From: Candidatus Macondimonas diazotrophica
GTDB taxonomy: Bacteria; Pseudomonadota; Gammaproteobacteria; UBA5335
Assembly (NCBI RefSeq): GCF_004684205.1
Contig: NZ_SRIO01000004.1
Location: forward strand, 153,101-217,100
Reading direction: 5' to 3'
Length of the DNA stretch: 64,000 bases
The notes beneath the pieces were generated by a model. That model saw nothing but the letters and a program-made list of their open reading frames with translations. It was not told where the DNA came from and searched no databases. Position numbers and translations under genes: made by a program. Positions 35,960 to 44,951 of the stretch are shown piece after piece (the stretch's first letter is position 1; each line of letters opens with the position of its first letter).

Positions 35960-36853
35960 ATGCAGGCGCTCGCCCGCTATTCATTGTCCGGTCCCTGGCA
36001 GGCGGTCCTGGTGATCAGCTTGCTTGGGATCGGCGCTTGGATCTTGTTTCCCCTCATGTATCTCTCTGGAGCATTGCTCGCGCTGGTTGCGATGCAGATG
36101 GGGCCGGGAAAGGCGAGTCAGGTGCTGCTGGGTGGACTGGTGGCGCAAGGCATCGCCGGTACGGTACTGATGGCGTCGCCGAGTGTGGCATTGGCGCTGG
36201 CTGCGGTGATCTGGGTACCGATCGTTGCTCTCGGTGGGCAGGTCTGGAATCGGGCGAGTCTGCCCCCGGCACTGGCCACGGTGGCGCTCTTGGGGCTGGT
36301 TGCCGTGATGGGATTCTATCTGCTGCATGAGGATCCCGGCCTCTGGTGGCAGGAGCGTCTGGAGCACACCATGGCCGTACGAGCCCCTGACGGCTTGATG
36401 CCGGGTGGCGACGAGGATCTGGCCGCCCTGATCGGCAGAGTGGCCGCGTACCTGCCAGGCGCATTTGCCGGTGTGTGGGTAATGGGGCTGGCTGCCGGGT
36501 TGGTACTGGGGCGCTGGTTGCAATCGTGCCTGTATCGTCCTGGCGCCTTTGGCATTGAGTTCCAGGCTTGGCGACTGGGCAAGCGCTGGTCAGGGGTCGT
36601 GGCGGCGTGTCTGTTCGTGGCGAGCTGGCGGACGGATCTGGCGATCAACCTGCTGGTTCCGCTGACCGTGGTCCTGAGTTTGCCGGCCTTTGGCCTGATG
36701 CACGCCTTGTTGCAAGGCCGTGCCGGCGCGAAGATCTGGTTGGGATTGCTCTACGCGGCGCTGCTGTTGATGCCGCATCTGGTGGTGGTTTTGGCTGTAG
36801 TGGCCTTGTTGGATGGTTGGTTGGATTTCCGGGCGCGCGCACCGAAGATCTGA
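35960..36853 (+). CDS. DUF2232-type integral membrane protein
   Basis: The 297-residue protein is very hydrophobic, with about eight membrane helices (e.g. AVLVISLLGIGAWILFPLMY, ATVALLGLVAVMGFYLL, GVWVMGLAAGLVLG, WLGLLYAALLLMPHLVVVL). Its place between rpsR and rplI is that of the DUF2232 (YybS-related) protein in many proteobacteria. The function is not known. The ATG at 35960 lies 20 bp after the rpsR stop with GGGGA upstream. rplI follows after 34 bp, so it is part of the ribosomal operon. Confidence 0.82.
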   Translation: MQALARYSLSGPWQAVLVISLLGIGAWILFPLMYLSGALLALVAMQMGPGKASQVLLGGLVAQGIAGTVLMASPSVALALAAVIWVPIVALGGQVWNRASLPPALATVALLGLVAVMGFYLLHEDPGLWWQERLEHTMAVRAPDGLMPGGDEDLAALIGRVAAYLPGAFAGVWVMGLAAGLVLGRWLQSCLYRPGAFGIEFQAWRLGKRWSGVVAACLFVASWRTDLAINLLVPLTVVLSLPAFGLMHALLQGRAGAKIWLGLLYAALLLMPHLVVVLAVVALLDGWLDFRARAPKI

Positions 36854-36887
36854 CTGATGAATGTGAACGTATTGGGATGATGACGAG

Positions 36888-37337
36888 ATGGATGTAATTC
36901 TTCTGCAGAAAGTCGAAAATCTGGGCGGCTTGGGGGATCGGGCGACCGTGCGTCCCGGGTATGCCCGTAACTATCTCATTCCGTTTGGCAAGGCGGTTCC
37001 CGCCACCCCAGACCGGATTGCCGAGTTCGAAAGCCGCCGCGCCGAGCTTGAGCGTGAGGCCGCGGAGAACTTTGCCCATGCGCAAGGTCGCAAGACCGAG
37101 CTGGAGAGCGTGACCGTGACCTTGCGGGCCAAGGCATCCGGTGAAGGCAAGCTGTATGGTTCGATCGGCACGGCGGATGTTGCCGAGGCCCTGACGGCCT
37201 CCGGTCATCCGGTCGAACGTCGCGAAGTGCGTTTGCCGGAAGGCCCGATTCGCATGGCGGGCGAATACGACGTTACCGTTCATCTGCATTCCGATGTGGA
37301 CGCGGTGGTGCATATGGTGGTCGTCGGCGAGGAGTGA
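36888..37337 (+). CDS. rplI: 50S ribosomal protein L9
   Basis: The 149-residue protein has the L9 N-domain MDVILLQKVENLGGLGD, the signature RPGYARNYLIPFGKA, then the long connecting helix and a C-domain ending in VTVHLHSDVDAVVHMVV. It binds 23S rRNA near the L1 stalk and affects reading-frame keeping. Its stop overlaps a possible GTG start of dnaB. Confidence 0.97.
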   Translation: MDVILLQKVENLGGLGDRATVRPGYARNYLIPFGKAVPATPDRIAEFESRRAELEREAAENFAHAQGRKTELESVTVTLRAKASGEGKLYGSIGTADVAEALTASGHPVERREVRLPEGPIRMAGEYDVTVHLHSDVDAVVHMVVVGEE

Positions 37338-37375
37338 TTCGCTCCAGCGGTGACCGGCAAGCGGGATCTGCGGGC

Positions 37376-38773
37376 ATGGGTGAGCAGGGCGGCAAAGCGG
37401 GCTCGGGTCAGCCCGCCGATCTTTCTTCGATGCGGGTTCCACCGCATTCGAGAGAAGCGGAGCAATCCTTGCTCGGCGGTCTCATGCTGGATGAGGCCAG
37501 CTGGGAATCCGTCGCCGATCAGGTGACGGAAGAGGACTTTTATTTCTCAGCGCACCGGCTGATCTTCCGTGCCCTGGCTCATCTCGCCGAAACCATCCAG
37601 CCCCGTGATGTGGTCACCGTTTCCGAGTGGCTGCAGCGGGAGGGCAATCTGGAAGGCGTGGGCGGTCTGGCCTATCTCGGGATGTTGGCCCGGGATACCC
37701 CAAGCGCTGCCAACGTCGCCGCCTATGCCGCCATCGTTCGCGCCCGCAGCGTCCTGCGCCAGCTGATTCGCATCGGCACTGATATTGCGCAAAGCGGCTA
37801 TGAACCACAGGGGCGCGAAGTCCCTGAGCTGATCGACGCAGCCGAGCGGCAGGTGTTCCAGATTGCCGAGGCGGGGCTGCGCCACAAGCAGGGCTTCGTG
37901 CCCATCCGCCGCCTGTTGTCCGAAGCGCTGGACAAGATCGACACTCTGTTCCAATCGGACAATCCCATTACCGGGCTCGGGACCGGGCTGGTCGATTTCG
38001 ATGACAAGACGGCCGGGCTGCAACCGGGAGATCTGGTCATCATCGCCGGCCGCCCTTCGATGGGCAAGACCAGTTTTGCCATGAACCTGGCCGAGCATGC
38101 CGCGATCCGCGACAAGGTGCCGACGGCAATCTTCAGCATGGAAATGCCGGGTCAGCAACTGGCCATGCGCATGATCTCGTCATTGGGCCGGATCGATCAA
38201 AGCCGGGTTCGGACAGGCCGTTTGGCCGACACGGATTGGCCGCGCATCACCTCGGCGGCGACCCTGATCGCCGAGGCGCCGATGTTCATCGATGACTCGC
38301 CCGCGCTCTCACCGACCGAGATCCGCGCGCGCGCGCGCCGCCTCAAGCGAGAACACGGCCTGGGCCTCATCGTCGTCGACTATCTGCAGTTGATGCAGAT
38401 TCCGGGCAATCAGGAAAACCGGGCCTCGGAAATCGCCGAAATTTCCCGCAGCCTGAAGGCTCTGGCCAAAGAGCTGAATGTTCCGGTCATTGCCCTGTCC
38501 CAGCTCAACCGCAATCTCGAACAGCGCCCCAACAAACGCCCTGTGATGTCCGATTTGCGTGAATCGGGCGGGATCGAGCAGGATGCGGACCTCATCATCT
38601 TCATCTACCGCGATGAGGTCTACAATCCGGAAAGTCCCGACAAGGGCAGCGCCGAGATCATCATCGCCAAGCAGCGCAACGGGCCAACCGGGACGGTGCG
38701 TCTCACCTTCCTGGGGCAATATACGCGCTTCGAGAATTTCGCCTCGGAGGAGTACGGTGGGGGCTACGCATGA
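37376..38773 (+). CDS. dnaB: Replicative DNA helicase DnaB
   Basis: The 465-residue DnaB has the N-terminal helical domain (PPHSREAEQSLLGGLMLDE). The RecA-like domain has Walker A AGRPSMGKTSFAM near residue 225, then IFSMEMPGQQLAMRM, Walker B LIVVDYLQLMQ, and SQLNRNLEQR with the arginine finger region. It is the hexameric helicase at the replication fork. The ATG at 37376 is chosen. A GTG at 37334 overlapping the rplI stop would add 14 residues and is possible. The stop overlaps the alr start (ATGA). Confidence 0.96.
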   Translation: MGEQGGKAGSGQPADLSSMRVPPHSREAEQSLLGGLMLDEASWESVADQVTEEDFYFSAHRLIFRALAHLAETIQPRDVVTVSEWLQREGNLEGVGGLAYLGMLARDTPSAANVAAYAAIVRARSVLRQLIRIGTDIAQSGYEPQGREVPELIDAAERQVFQIAEAGLRHKQGFVPIRRLLSEALDKIDTLFQSDNPITGLGTGLVDFDDKTAGLQPGDLVIIAGRPSMGKTSFAMNLAEHAAIRDKVPTAIFSMEMPGQQLAMRMISSLGRIDQSRVRTGRLADTDWPRITSAATLIAEAPMFIDDSPALSPTEIRARARRLKREHGLGLIVVDYLQLMQIPGNQENRASEIAEISRSLKALAKELNVPVIALSQLNRNLEQRPNKRPVMSDLRESGGIEQDADLIIFIYRDEVYNPESPDKGSAEIIIAKQRNGPTGTVRLTFLGQYTRFENFASEEYGGGYA

Positions 38774-39939
38774 ACAGGGTTCCGCGCGGCGCACCCTGGA
38801 TTCAGATTGACCTTACGGCGCTGACGCATAACCTCGCCGTGGTCCGCCGCCATGCGCGGACCGCGCGGGTGATGGCGGTGGTCAAGGCCGATGCCTACGG
38901 TCACGGGCTGCTGGCGGTGGCGCGTACCCTGGCCGCCCATGCCGATGCCTTGGCCGTGGCGCGGCTCGATGAGGCGCTGCGGCTCCGGGCGGGTGGAATC
39001 CAGACACCGGTCGCCGTACTGGAAGGCGTGTTCGATGCCGACAGTCTGCAGCTCGCCGCACAGCTCGGTCTGGAGTTGGTGGTTCATGATTCCTTCCAAG
39101 TCGATCTCCTTGAGCAGACGGCATTGACGGGGCGTCTGCGCATCTGGCTCAAGGTCGACACGGGTATGGGACGACTCGGAGTCGATCCGGCTCATGCCGG
39201 CGCGCTCTGGCGACGGTTGATGGATTGTCCGGCGGTCGAGGCACCGGTCGGGTGGATGACCCATCTGGCTCACGCCCAGCGCGGTGTTTGCCGGGAGACC
39301 GATCGGCAATTGGAATGTTTTTCAATCGCGTGTGACGGCCATCCGGGTCCCCGGAACATGGCCAATTCTGCCGGAATTCTGGCGTGGCCGGCGAGTCACG
39401 GCGATTGGGTGCGGCCAGGCATCATGCTTTACGGCGTATCGCCATTTTCCGGAGAGCAAGGCGCCGATATCGGTTTGCGTCCGGTGATGTCGCTGCGCTC
39501 AGAGCTGGTATCGGTCAAACCATTGGGCCGCGGGGCGCGAGTGGGTTACGGCGGGCACTGGCAGGCGGATCGTGATACCCGGCTTGGCGTGGTCGCGGCG
39601 GGCTATGGAGACGGCTATCCACGCACGCTACCCAGTGGAACCCCGGTGTCGGTCAATGGCCGTGCGGTGCCATTGGTGGGTCGTGTGTCGATGGATCTGT
39701 TGACCGTCGATCTTGGACCCACCTCCGACGATCGGGTGGGCGCCCCGGTCGTGCTGTGGGGGAACGGCGGTCCTGCCGTCGAGACATTGGCGACCGCGCT
39801 GGGGACGATCGGCTACGAACTGCTGTGTCGGGTGACACCACGGGTCCGGCGGGTCGCTGGCGGCCACGATGACGCTTGCGCCGCGCAGGCGCCGGTGGGC
39901 GCCCCAATGATCGGCCACCCCGCAGAACGATGCGGGTAA
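38770..39939 (+). CDS. alr: Alanine racemase
   Basis: The 389-residue PLP enzyme has the PLP lysine in AVVKADAYGHG (Lys39). The catalytic Tyr lies in ARVGYGGHW (near residue 259), and GYGDGYPR and GRVSMDLLTVDLG are family signatures. It makes D-alanine for peptidoglycan. The ATG overlaps the dnaB stop, as in the common dnaB-alr order. Confidence 0.95.
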   Translation: MNRVPRGAPWIQIDLTALTHNLAVVRRHARTARVMAVVKADAYGHGLLAVARTLAAHADALAVARLDEALRLRAGGIQTPVAVLEGVFDADSLQLAAQLGLELVVHDSFQVDLLEQTALTGRLRIWLKVDTGMGRLGVDPAHAGALWRRLMDCPAVEAPVGWMTHLAHAQRGVCRETDRQLECFSIACDGHPGPRNMANSAGILAWPASHGDWVRPGIMLYGVSPFSGEQGADIGLRPVMSLRSELVSVKPLGRGARVGYGGHWQADRDTRLGVVAAGYGDGYPRTLPSGTPVSVNGRAVPLVGRVSMDLLTVDLGPTSDDRVGAPVVLWGNGGPAVETLATALGTIGYELLCRVTPRVRRVAGGHDDACAAQAPVGAPMIGHPAERCG

Positions 39940-40038
39940 GTGGAGTGATCTGACGAGTGGATGGACTTCACGGGCGTCCACGGACGTGGTGTCGTGCCCC
40001 CAGTGATCCGGTCGATCTCCCCGTTCCACAGATTCTCT

Positions 40039-41415
40039 TCAGTTCACCGTGGATGAAGCATCCAGCACCGGCGCTTCATCCCTGGCCGCCGCCTGGCTGA
40101 GTTGCGCACGCAGTCGAGGCAGCGCGTCGGGATGATGCGTTTGGAGATAACGGATCAGACCTTCCCGCACTGCGCAACGGAGATCCCACGCCTGGGGCGC
40201 ATTGCGCGCGCTCATCAATGCACGCAACTCGATCACCCGTTCACGGCTGTCGGTGACCTGCAGAACATTGACTTTGCCATCCCAAAGGGGATTGGCCTGC
40301 AGCAAGCGGGTCAGTTCGGCGCGCAGCGGCTCCAGTGGGACCGCATAGTCGGTATAGAGAAACACGCTGCCGATCAACTCGGCCGAATTGCGCGTCCAGT
40401 TCTGAAACGGCTTTTCGATGAAGTAGTTGATCGGTAAGACGATTCGTCGCCAGTCCCACAATCGCACCACCACATAGGTCAGGGTGAGCTCCTCGATCCA
40501 TCCCCATTCGTTTTCGACGATCACCGCATCGTCGATACGGATGGGTTGGGTCAGGGCGATCTGAAAGCCTGCCAGCAGGTTCCCAAGGATTTTCTGGGCT
40601 GCGAATCCCACCACCAGGCCGAGGATGCCGGCGGAGGTCAGCAGGCTGGTTCCCAGCTGGCGGGCACCGTCGAACAACATTAACGTGGACGCGCCGGAGA
40701 TCAGGAGCACCAGAAAGATCCCCAGTTTCTTCAGAAAGGAGAACTGAGTCCGGATGGATCGGGCCTGAAGATTGTCCTCGACATTGATCGGATAACGGAC
40801 GGCGACCAGACGTTCCAGGACACCGAGCGCCCGGATCAGCACCCACGCGACGGTGCCGATCAGCAGGATCGAGACGATGAGATTGACGAGCGTGGTATAG
40901 CGCGGGGCGGTGGGGAGCAGGGGCCGTGCCAGGAGCAGGGCGATCAGCGGCAGAATGAGTTGCAGGCCATTGGCCAGCACCGGTATCAGCAGTGCCTCCA
41001 GCGTCGTGGTTTGTTTTTCACCCCATCGTTCGGCGTATCGGGCCAAGCGGCGCGCGACACGATAGAGCACCCAGAATGTCCAGGCGAAGAGCAGGATATC
41101 GGCAAGGCGTTCCAGGGGTGCCAGCACCACGATGCCGGTGTTGCTTTCCAGCGTCTGCATCAAAGGACGCAGAGACAGGTAGCAGCCGGCCACCAGCGTG
41201 GCACTGACTACCGGATAGCGGGATGCCACCAACAGTTCCCGAATCACCTGACGCAATTCCGGCGAGGACGCAGGCGCGCGATTCGGGAGGCCATTGGTGG
41301 GACGCAGGATGCGATGGAGCACTGCGGCGGCGACCCCGGTAGCGAGCAGGGAACCGATTACGAGCCCCCACAGTGTCCCCGGAATCTTCCCGATCAGATC
41401 GATGATGTCGGTCAT
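40039..41415 (-). CDS. Mechanosensitive ion channel, MscS family
   Basis: The 458-residue protein has several N-terminal membrane helices. The MscS core follows: a pore helix ILGLVVGFAAQKILGNLLAG, then the beta domain with PIRIDDAVIVENEWGWIEEL and the cytoplasmic alpha/beta domain. It is larger than E. coli MscS (286 residues) and resembles the YbdG/YbiO-type group. Such channels release solutes on hypo-osmotic shock. The ATG at 41415 starts right before the first hydrophobic helix. It is transcribed in the direction of the GlgE operon upstream of it, with 175 bp between. Confidence 0.88.
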   Translation of the reverse strand: MTDIIDLIGKIPGTLWGLVIGSLLATGVAAAVLHRILRPTNGLPNRAPASSPELRQVIRELLVASRYPVVSATLVAGCYLSLRPLMQTLESNTGIVVLAPLERLADILLFAWTFWVLYRVARRLARYAERWGEKQTTTLEALLIPVLANGLQLILPLIALLLARPLLPTAPRYTTLVNLIVSILLIGTVAWVLIRALGVLERLVAVRYPINVEDNLQARSIRTQFSFLKKLGIFLVLLISGASTLMLFDGARQLGTSLLTSAGILGLVVGFAAQKILGNLLAGFQIALTQPIRIDDAVIVENEWGWIEELTLTYVVVRLWDWRRIVLPINYFIEKPFQNWTRNSAELIGSVFLYTDYAVPLEPLRAELTRLLQANPLWDGKVNVLQVTDSRERVIELRALMSARNAPQAWDLRCAVREGLIRYLQTHHPDALPRLRAQLSQAAARDEAPVLDASSTVN

Positions 41416-41590
41416 GACCGCAGTCCCCGCTTCAGTGCATTCGGAACGTGATTTCCATCGGTCGTATGTTGCGTTGGCGATGCTGCCGGACGCCATGATC
41501 GCCGCTGTATCGAGCCACGACCTGCCCGCGCCGCGTCTGGGCGGACATGCGACGCGGGGTTTTGAGTTTCCGACGACTCCGGCGCGTTGA

Positions 41591-44500
41591 TCAATCCAGC
41601 TGAGCGAGTAGGCCGTTGACCGGGATTGCGAGCCATGCCGGCCGATTGTTCATCTCATAGCGGATCTCATAGAGAGTTTTCTCGATGAGAAACAGCCGCA
41701 GCAACTGGCGCCTCAGCGCATCGTCTGCAGGCCAGGTTGGGCATCCCGCGATGGCCTCGTGATAACCGGCCAGAAACGCCTCGACGGTGTGCTGCTCCCA
41801 ATCGGTGATGCGCGGCTCCAGATGAATCCGGTCAGATGGACGTTCAGTGGTGGCATGCGCCAGCGCCACCGTGCCGGCATAGCTGAAGGAGCGCAGCATG
41901 CCCGCCACATCGCGCAACGGTGAATGTTTGGCGCGCCGTTCCGCCAAGGGCCGATCCGGTTCGCCTTCAAAATCAGTGATGACGAAGTCGTCTTCGACCA
42001 ACAGTACCTGGCCGAGATGGTAATCGCCATGATAGCGGCCGCTCATGAGTTGAACGTTTGCCACCTCATGCGGATGGAGACAGGCCAGCACATCCTGTCG
42101 CCGCGACAACAACCGGTTACAGGGGTCCTGAAGAGATTCGGGGAGCTGGTCGATCCGGGCTTCCAGTTGATCGAAGGTCTTGACCGCATCACGATGAACG
42201 GTCTCGAACCAGCTTTGGAAATCCGTCGCGGTCGCGGGCTCGGGATCGAAGGCGGGATTTCCGGTGGGCACGCCAAGCGCCTGGTGCAGCTCGGCCGTGC
42301 GCTGTCCCAGCTTGTGCATCTGGTGCATGAAAAAGGCATGCTGGTTGTTGCTGACAGCGCCATTGTCCGAAACCGGTTCGGCGAGGATGCGTTCGAGATA
42401 GTCGACCGTATAATTCCATGCCAGCCCCTGGTTGCTGACATAGGGCTGCAGCAGGGCCAGCGTCATGGTCTCTCCGGATGGGGCGGTGTACTGCATCGTC
42501 CCGCCGACCGGGACAATGTTTGCATAACGCCCCTGTTCGGTGAGGAAACGGCCCACTTCCACTTCCGGGTTGATTCCCCGTTGCAGCCGACCGTAGGCCT
42601 TGAGGAAGAGGCGTTCTCCGAACAGCACCGAGAGATTGCTCTGTTCAAGCGCGGGATGATAGATCGGCTCTTCCAGTGCCGTCTCGACATTAGGGATCGC
42701 ACCGGTGGACTGGAAGCGCACGATTCCCTTGCCAAGGTGCAGCTCCGTGCCCTTCACCATGGCCTGCCCCAGTGCACGGCAGAACGGGTTGTCCCCATAA
42801 GCGCTGTACAGAATACCCATGCGGGCTTTTTCACGAACCCGGGCCAGTGTCCAGGGCAGCAAGGCATGCAGCGTCTCGTCGCTGACATCGTCTTCCCAGG
42901 CGATGGCAAGCGGCAGGAAATACAACTGTGGTTCACCCTCAGCGAAATGCACTTCGATGAGCGTCAACAACCACTGGCCGTCGTTGGTGCGCCACTCGCT
43001 TTGTTCAACGATATCGATGTGTCGGATGACCCGGTCCTTGCCGGCAAACCAGCGTTTGTTCTGCAGATAGGGGGCGAGGATATCCTGTTGGAACTGCGAC
43101 TGGGTTCGGCTTTCGATGGCGCGCCGCACCGTGCTGGCGATATTGCGACCACTAAAGAACGTCAGCCAGCCCTCGGTCAGCACCAGCACTGGGAACTCGC
43201 GCGGGGGGAGATGGTCCTGATGCCAGACCGGCGCCTCGACATCGGTGGCCAGGCGAAAGGCGTAGTAGCCATGCCCTTTCAAGGTCAGCAGATAGGGTAG
43301 ATCGCCGATGGGTGGAAACGGGGTGTGTCCCAGAAGTTCTACCGGTACGCGATGCTTGTATTCGCTGAGGTTGAGCTCGACGGGCTGGGCGCTGCGCGAC
43401 AGATTGACCACGCAGAGGATTTTTTCATCGCGCCATTCGCGCACATAGGCCAGGATCTTGCGGTTTCCCGGTTCCAGGAATTTCAGGGTGCCATTGCCGA
43501 ATGCGCGGTAGGTCTTGCGCGCGGCAATGAGGCGCTTGATCCAGTTGAGCAGTGAGGATGGATTGCGCATCTGCGCTTCCACATTGATGGTCTCATAGCC
43601 ATAAACTGGGTCCATGACCGGCGGCAGGAACAGCCGCTGCGGATCGGCTCGCGAAAATCCCCCATTGCGATCGGGCGTCCATTGCATCGGGGTGCGTACG
43701 CCATTGCGGTCCCCGAGATAGAAATTATCGCCCATGCCGATCTCGTCGCCGTAATAGAGAATGGGCGACCCCGGGAACGTCATGAGCATGAAATTCATCA
43801 GCTCGATGCGTTCCCGATCGTTTTCCATCAACGGCGCGAGGCGGCGCCGGATGCCCACGTTGACTCGCGTTCGGGGATCGACGGCGTACATGGTGTACAT
43901 GTAATCGCGCTCGCGGCTGGTCACCATTTCCAGGGTCAGTTCATCGTGGTTGCGCAGAAAGATCGCCCATTGGCAGTTATCCGGAATATCGGGTGTCTGC
44001 GCCATGATTTCGACGATGGGATGGCGATCCTCCTGGGCGATGGCCATGTACAGACGGGGCATCAGCGGGAAGTGATAGGCCATGTGGCATTCATCACCCT
44101 CCCCGAAGTATTCCCGTACATCCTCTGGCCACTGATTGGCCTCGGCGAGCAACATGCGGTTGGGGTAGTTGGCATCGATCACCGAGCGGATGTTCTTGAT
44201 GACCTCATGCGTCTCGGGCAGGTTTTCGTTGTTGGTCCCTTCACGGACGCAAAGATAGGGAATTGCGTCGAGGCGCAGTCCGTCGACACCCATGTCGAGC
44301 CAGAAACGCATCACGTGGATCACGGCCTTCACCACGGCCGGATTGTTGTGATTGAGATCCGGCTGGTGGGAAAAGAAGCGGTGCCAGTAGTAGGCTTGCG
44401 CCGCATCGTCCCAGGCCCAGTTGGATTTTTCGGTGTCGGTGAAGATGATGCGCGTGCCATCGAATTTCTTGTCGGTATCGCTCCAGACGTAGAAATCGCG

Positions 44501-44929
44501 TTTGGACGAACCGGGCGGCGCGAAGCGCGCAGCCTGAAACCACGGGTGCTGGTCGGAGGTGTGATTGATGACCAGTTCGGTGATCACCTTCAGTTTGCGC
44601 CGATGCGCCTCGCGAATGAACTGCTTGAAATCGGCGCGGGTTCCATATTGCGCGTCGACGTTGTGATAGTCGGAGATATCGTATCCATCGTCGCGGAAAG
44701 GCGAGGGGTAGAACGGCAGCAGCCAGATGGTATTGACGCCCAGGTCCTTCACATAGTCGAGCTTCTCGGTCAGTCCGCGGAAATCGCCGGTCCCGTCATT
44801 GTTGGCGTCGAAGAATGCCTTGACGTGCAGTTCATAGATGATGGCGTCCTTGTACCAAAGTGGATCATTCCACCAGTCCGAAACGGTTTCGTCAGTGGCA
44901 TGGTCAGGGGGGATGATGCCGGGCTCCAT
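41591..44929 (-). CDS. treS: Trehalose synthase-maltokinase fusion (TreS-Pep2)
   Basis: The 1112-residue protein joins two enzymes. Residues 1 to about 550 are a GH13 trehalose synthase (YKDAIIYELHVKAFFDANND, GVDGLRLDAIPYL with the nucleophile Asp, LLAEANQWPEDV with the acid Glu, FLRNHDELTLEM). From about residue 620 the maltokinase follows (LAPYLQNKRWFAGKDR, and a kinase-like YHGDYHLGQVLLV and ITDFEGEP). TreS interconverts trehalose and maltose, and Pep2 phosphorylates maltose to maltose-1-phosphate, the GlgE donor. The ATG at 44929 has GGAGA upstream. It is the last gene of the glgB-glgE-treS operon. Confidence 0.93.
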   Translation of the reverse strand: MEPGIIPPDHATDETVSDWWNDPLWYKDAIIYELHVKAFFDANNDGTGDFRGLTEKLDYVKDLGVNTIWLLPFYPSPFRDDGYDISDYHNVDAQYGTRADFKQFIREAHRRKLKVITELVINHTSDQHPWFQAARFAPPGSSKRDFYVWSDTDKKFDGTRIIFTDTEKSNWAWDDAAQAYYWHRFFSHQPDLNHNNPAVVKAVIHVMRFWLDMGVDGLRLDAIPYLCVREGTNNENLPETHEVIKNIRSVIDANYPNRMLLAEANQWPEDVREYFGEGDECHMAYHFPLMPRLYMAIAQEDRHPIVEIMAQTPDIPDNCQWAIFLRNHDELTLEMVTSRERDYMYTMYAVDPRTRVNVGIRRRLAPLMENDRERIELMNFMLMTFPGSPILYYGDEIGMGDNFYLGDRNGVRTPMQWTPDRNGGFSRADPQRLFLPPVMDPVYGYETINVEAQMRNPSSLLNWIKRLIAARKTYRAFGNGTLKFLEPGNRKILAYVREWRDEKILCVVNLSRSAQPVELNLSEYKHRVPVELLGHTPFPPIGDLPYLLTLKGHGYYAFRLATDVEAPVWHQDHLPPREFPVLVLTEGWLTFFSGRNIASTVRRAIESRTQSQFQQDILAPYLQNKRWFAGKDRVIRHIDIVEQSEWRTNDGQWLLTLIEVHFAEGEPQLYFLPLAIAWEDDVSDETLHALLPWTLARVREKARMGILYSAYGDNPFCRALGQAMVKGTELHLGKGIVRFQSTGAIPNVETALEEPIYHPALEQSNLSVLFGERLFLKAYGRLQRGINPEVEVGRFLTEQGRYANIVPVGGTMQYTAPSGETMTLALLQPYVSNQGLAWNYTVDYLERILAEPVSDNGAVSNNQHAFFMHQMHKLGQRTAELHQALGVPTGNPAFDPEPATATDFQSWFETVHRDAVKTFDQLEARIDQLPESLQDPCNRLLSRRQDVLACLHPHEVANVQLMSGRYHGDYHLGQVLLVEDDFVITDFEGEPDRPLAERRAKHSPLRDVAGMLRSFSYAGTVALAHATTERPSDRIHLEPRITDWEQHTVEAFLAGYHEAIAGCPTWPADDALRRQLLRLFLIEKTLYEIRYEMNNRPAWLAIPVNGLLAQLD

Positions 44930-44951
44930 GAACAGTTCTCCGCGCTTGGTC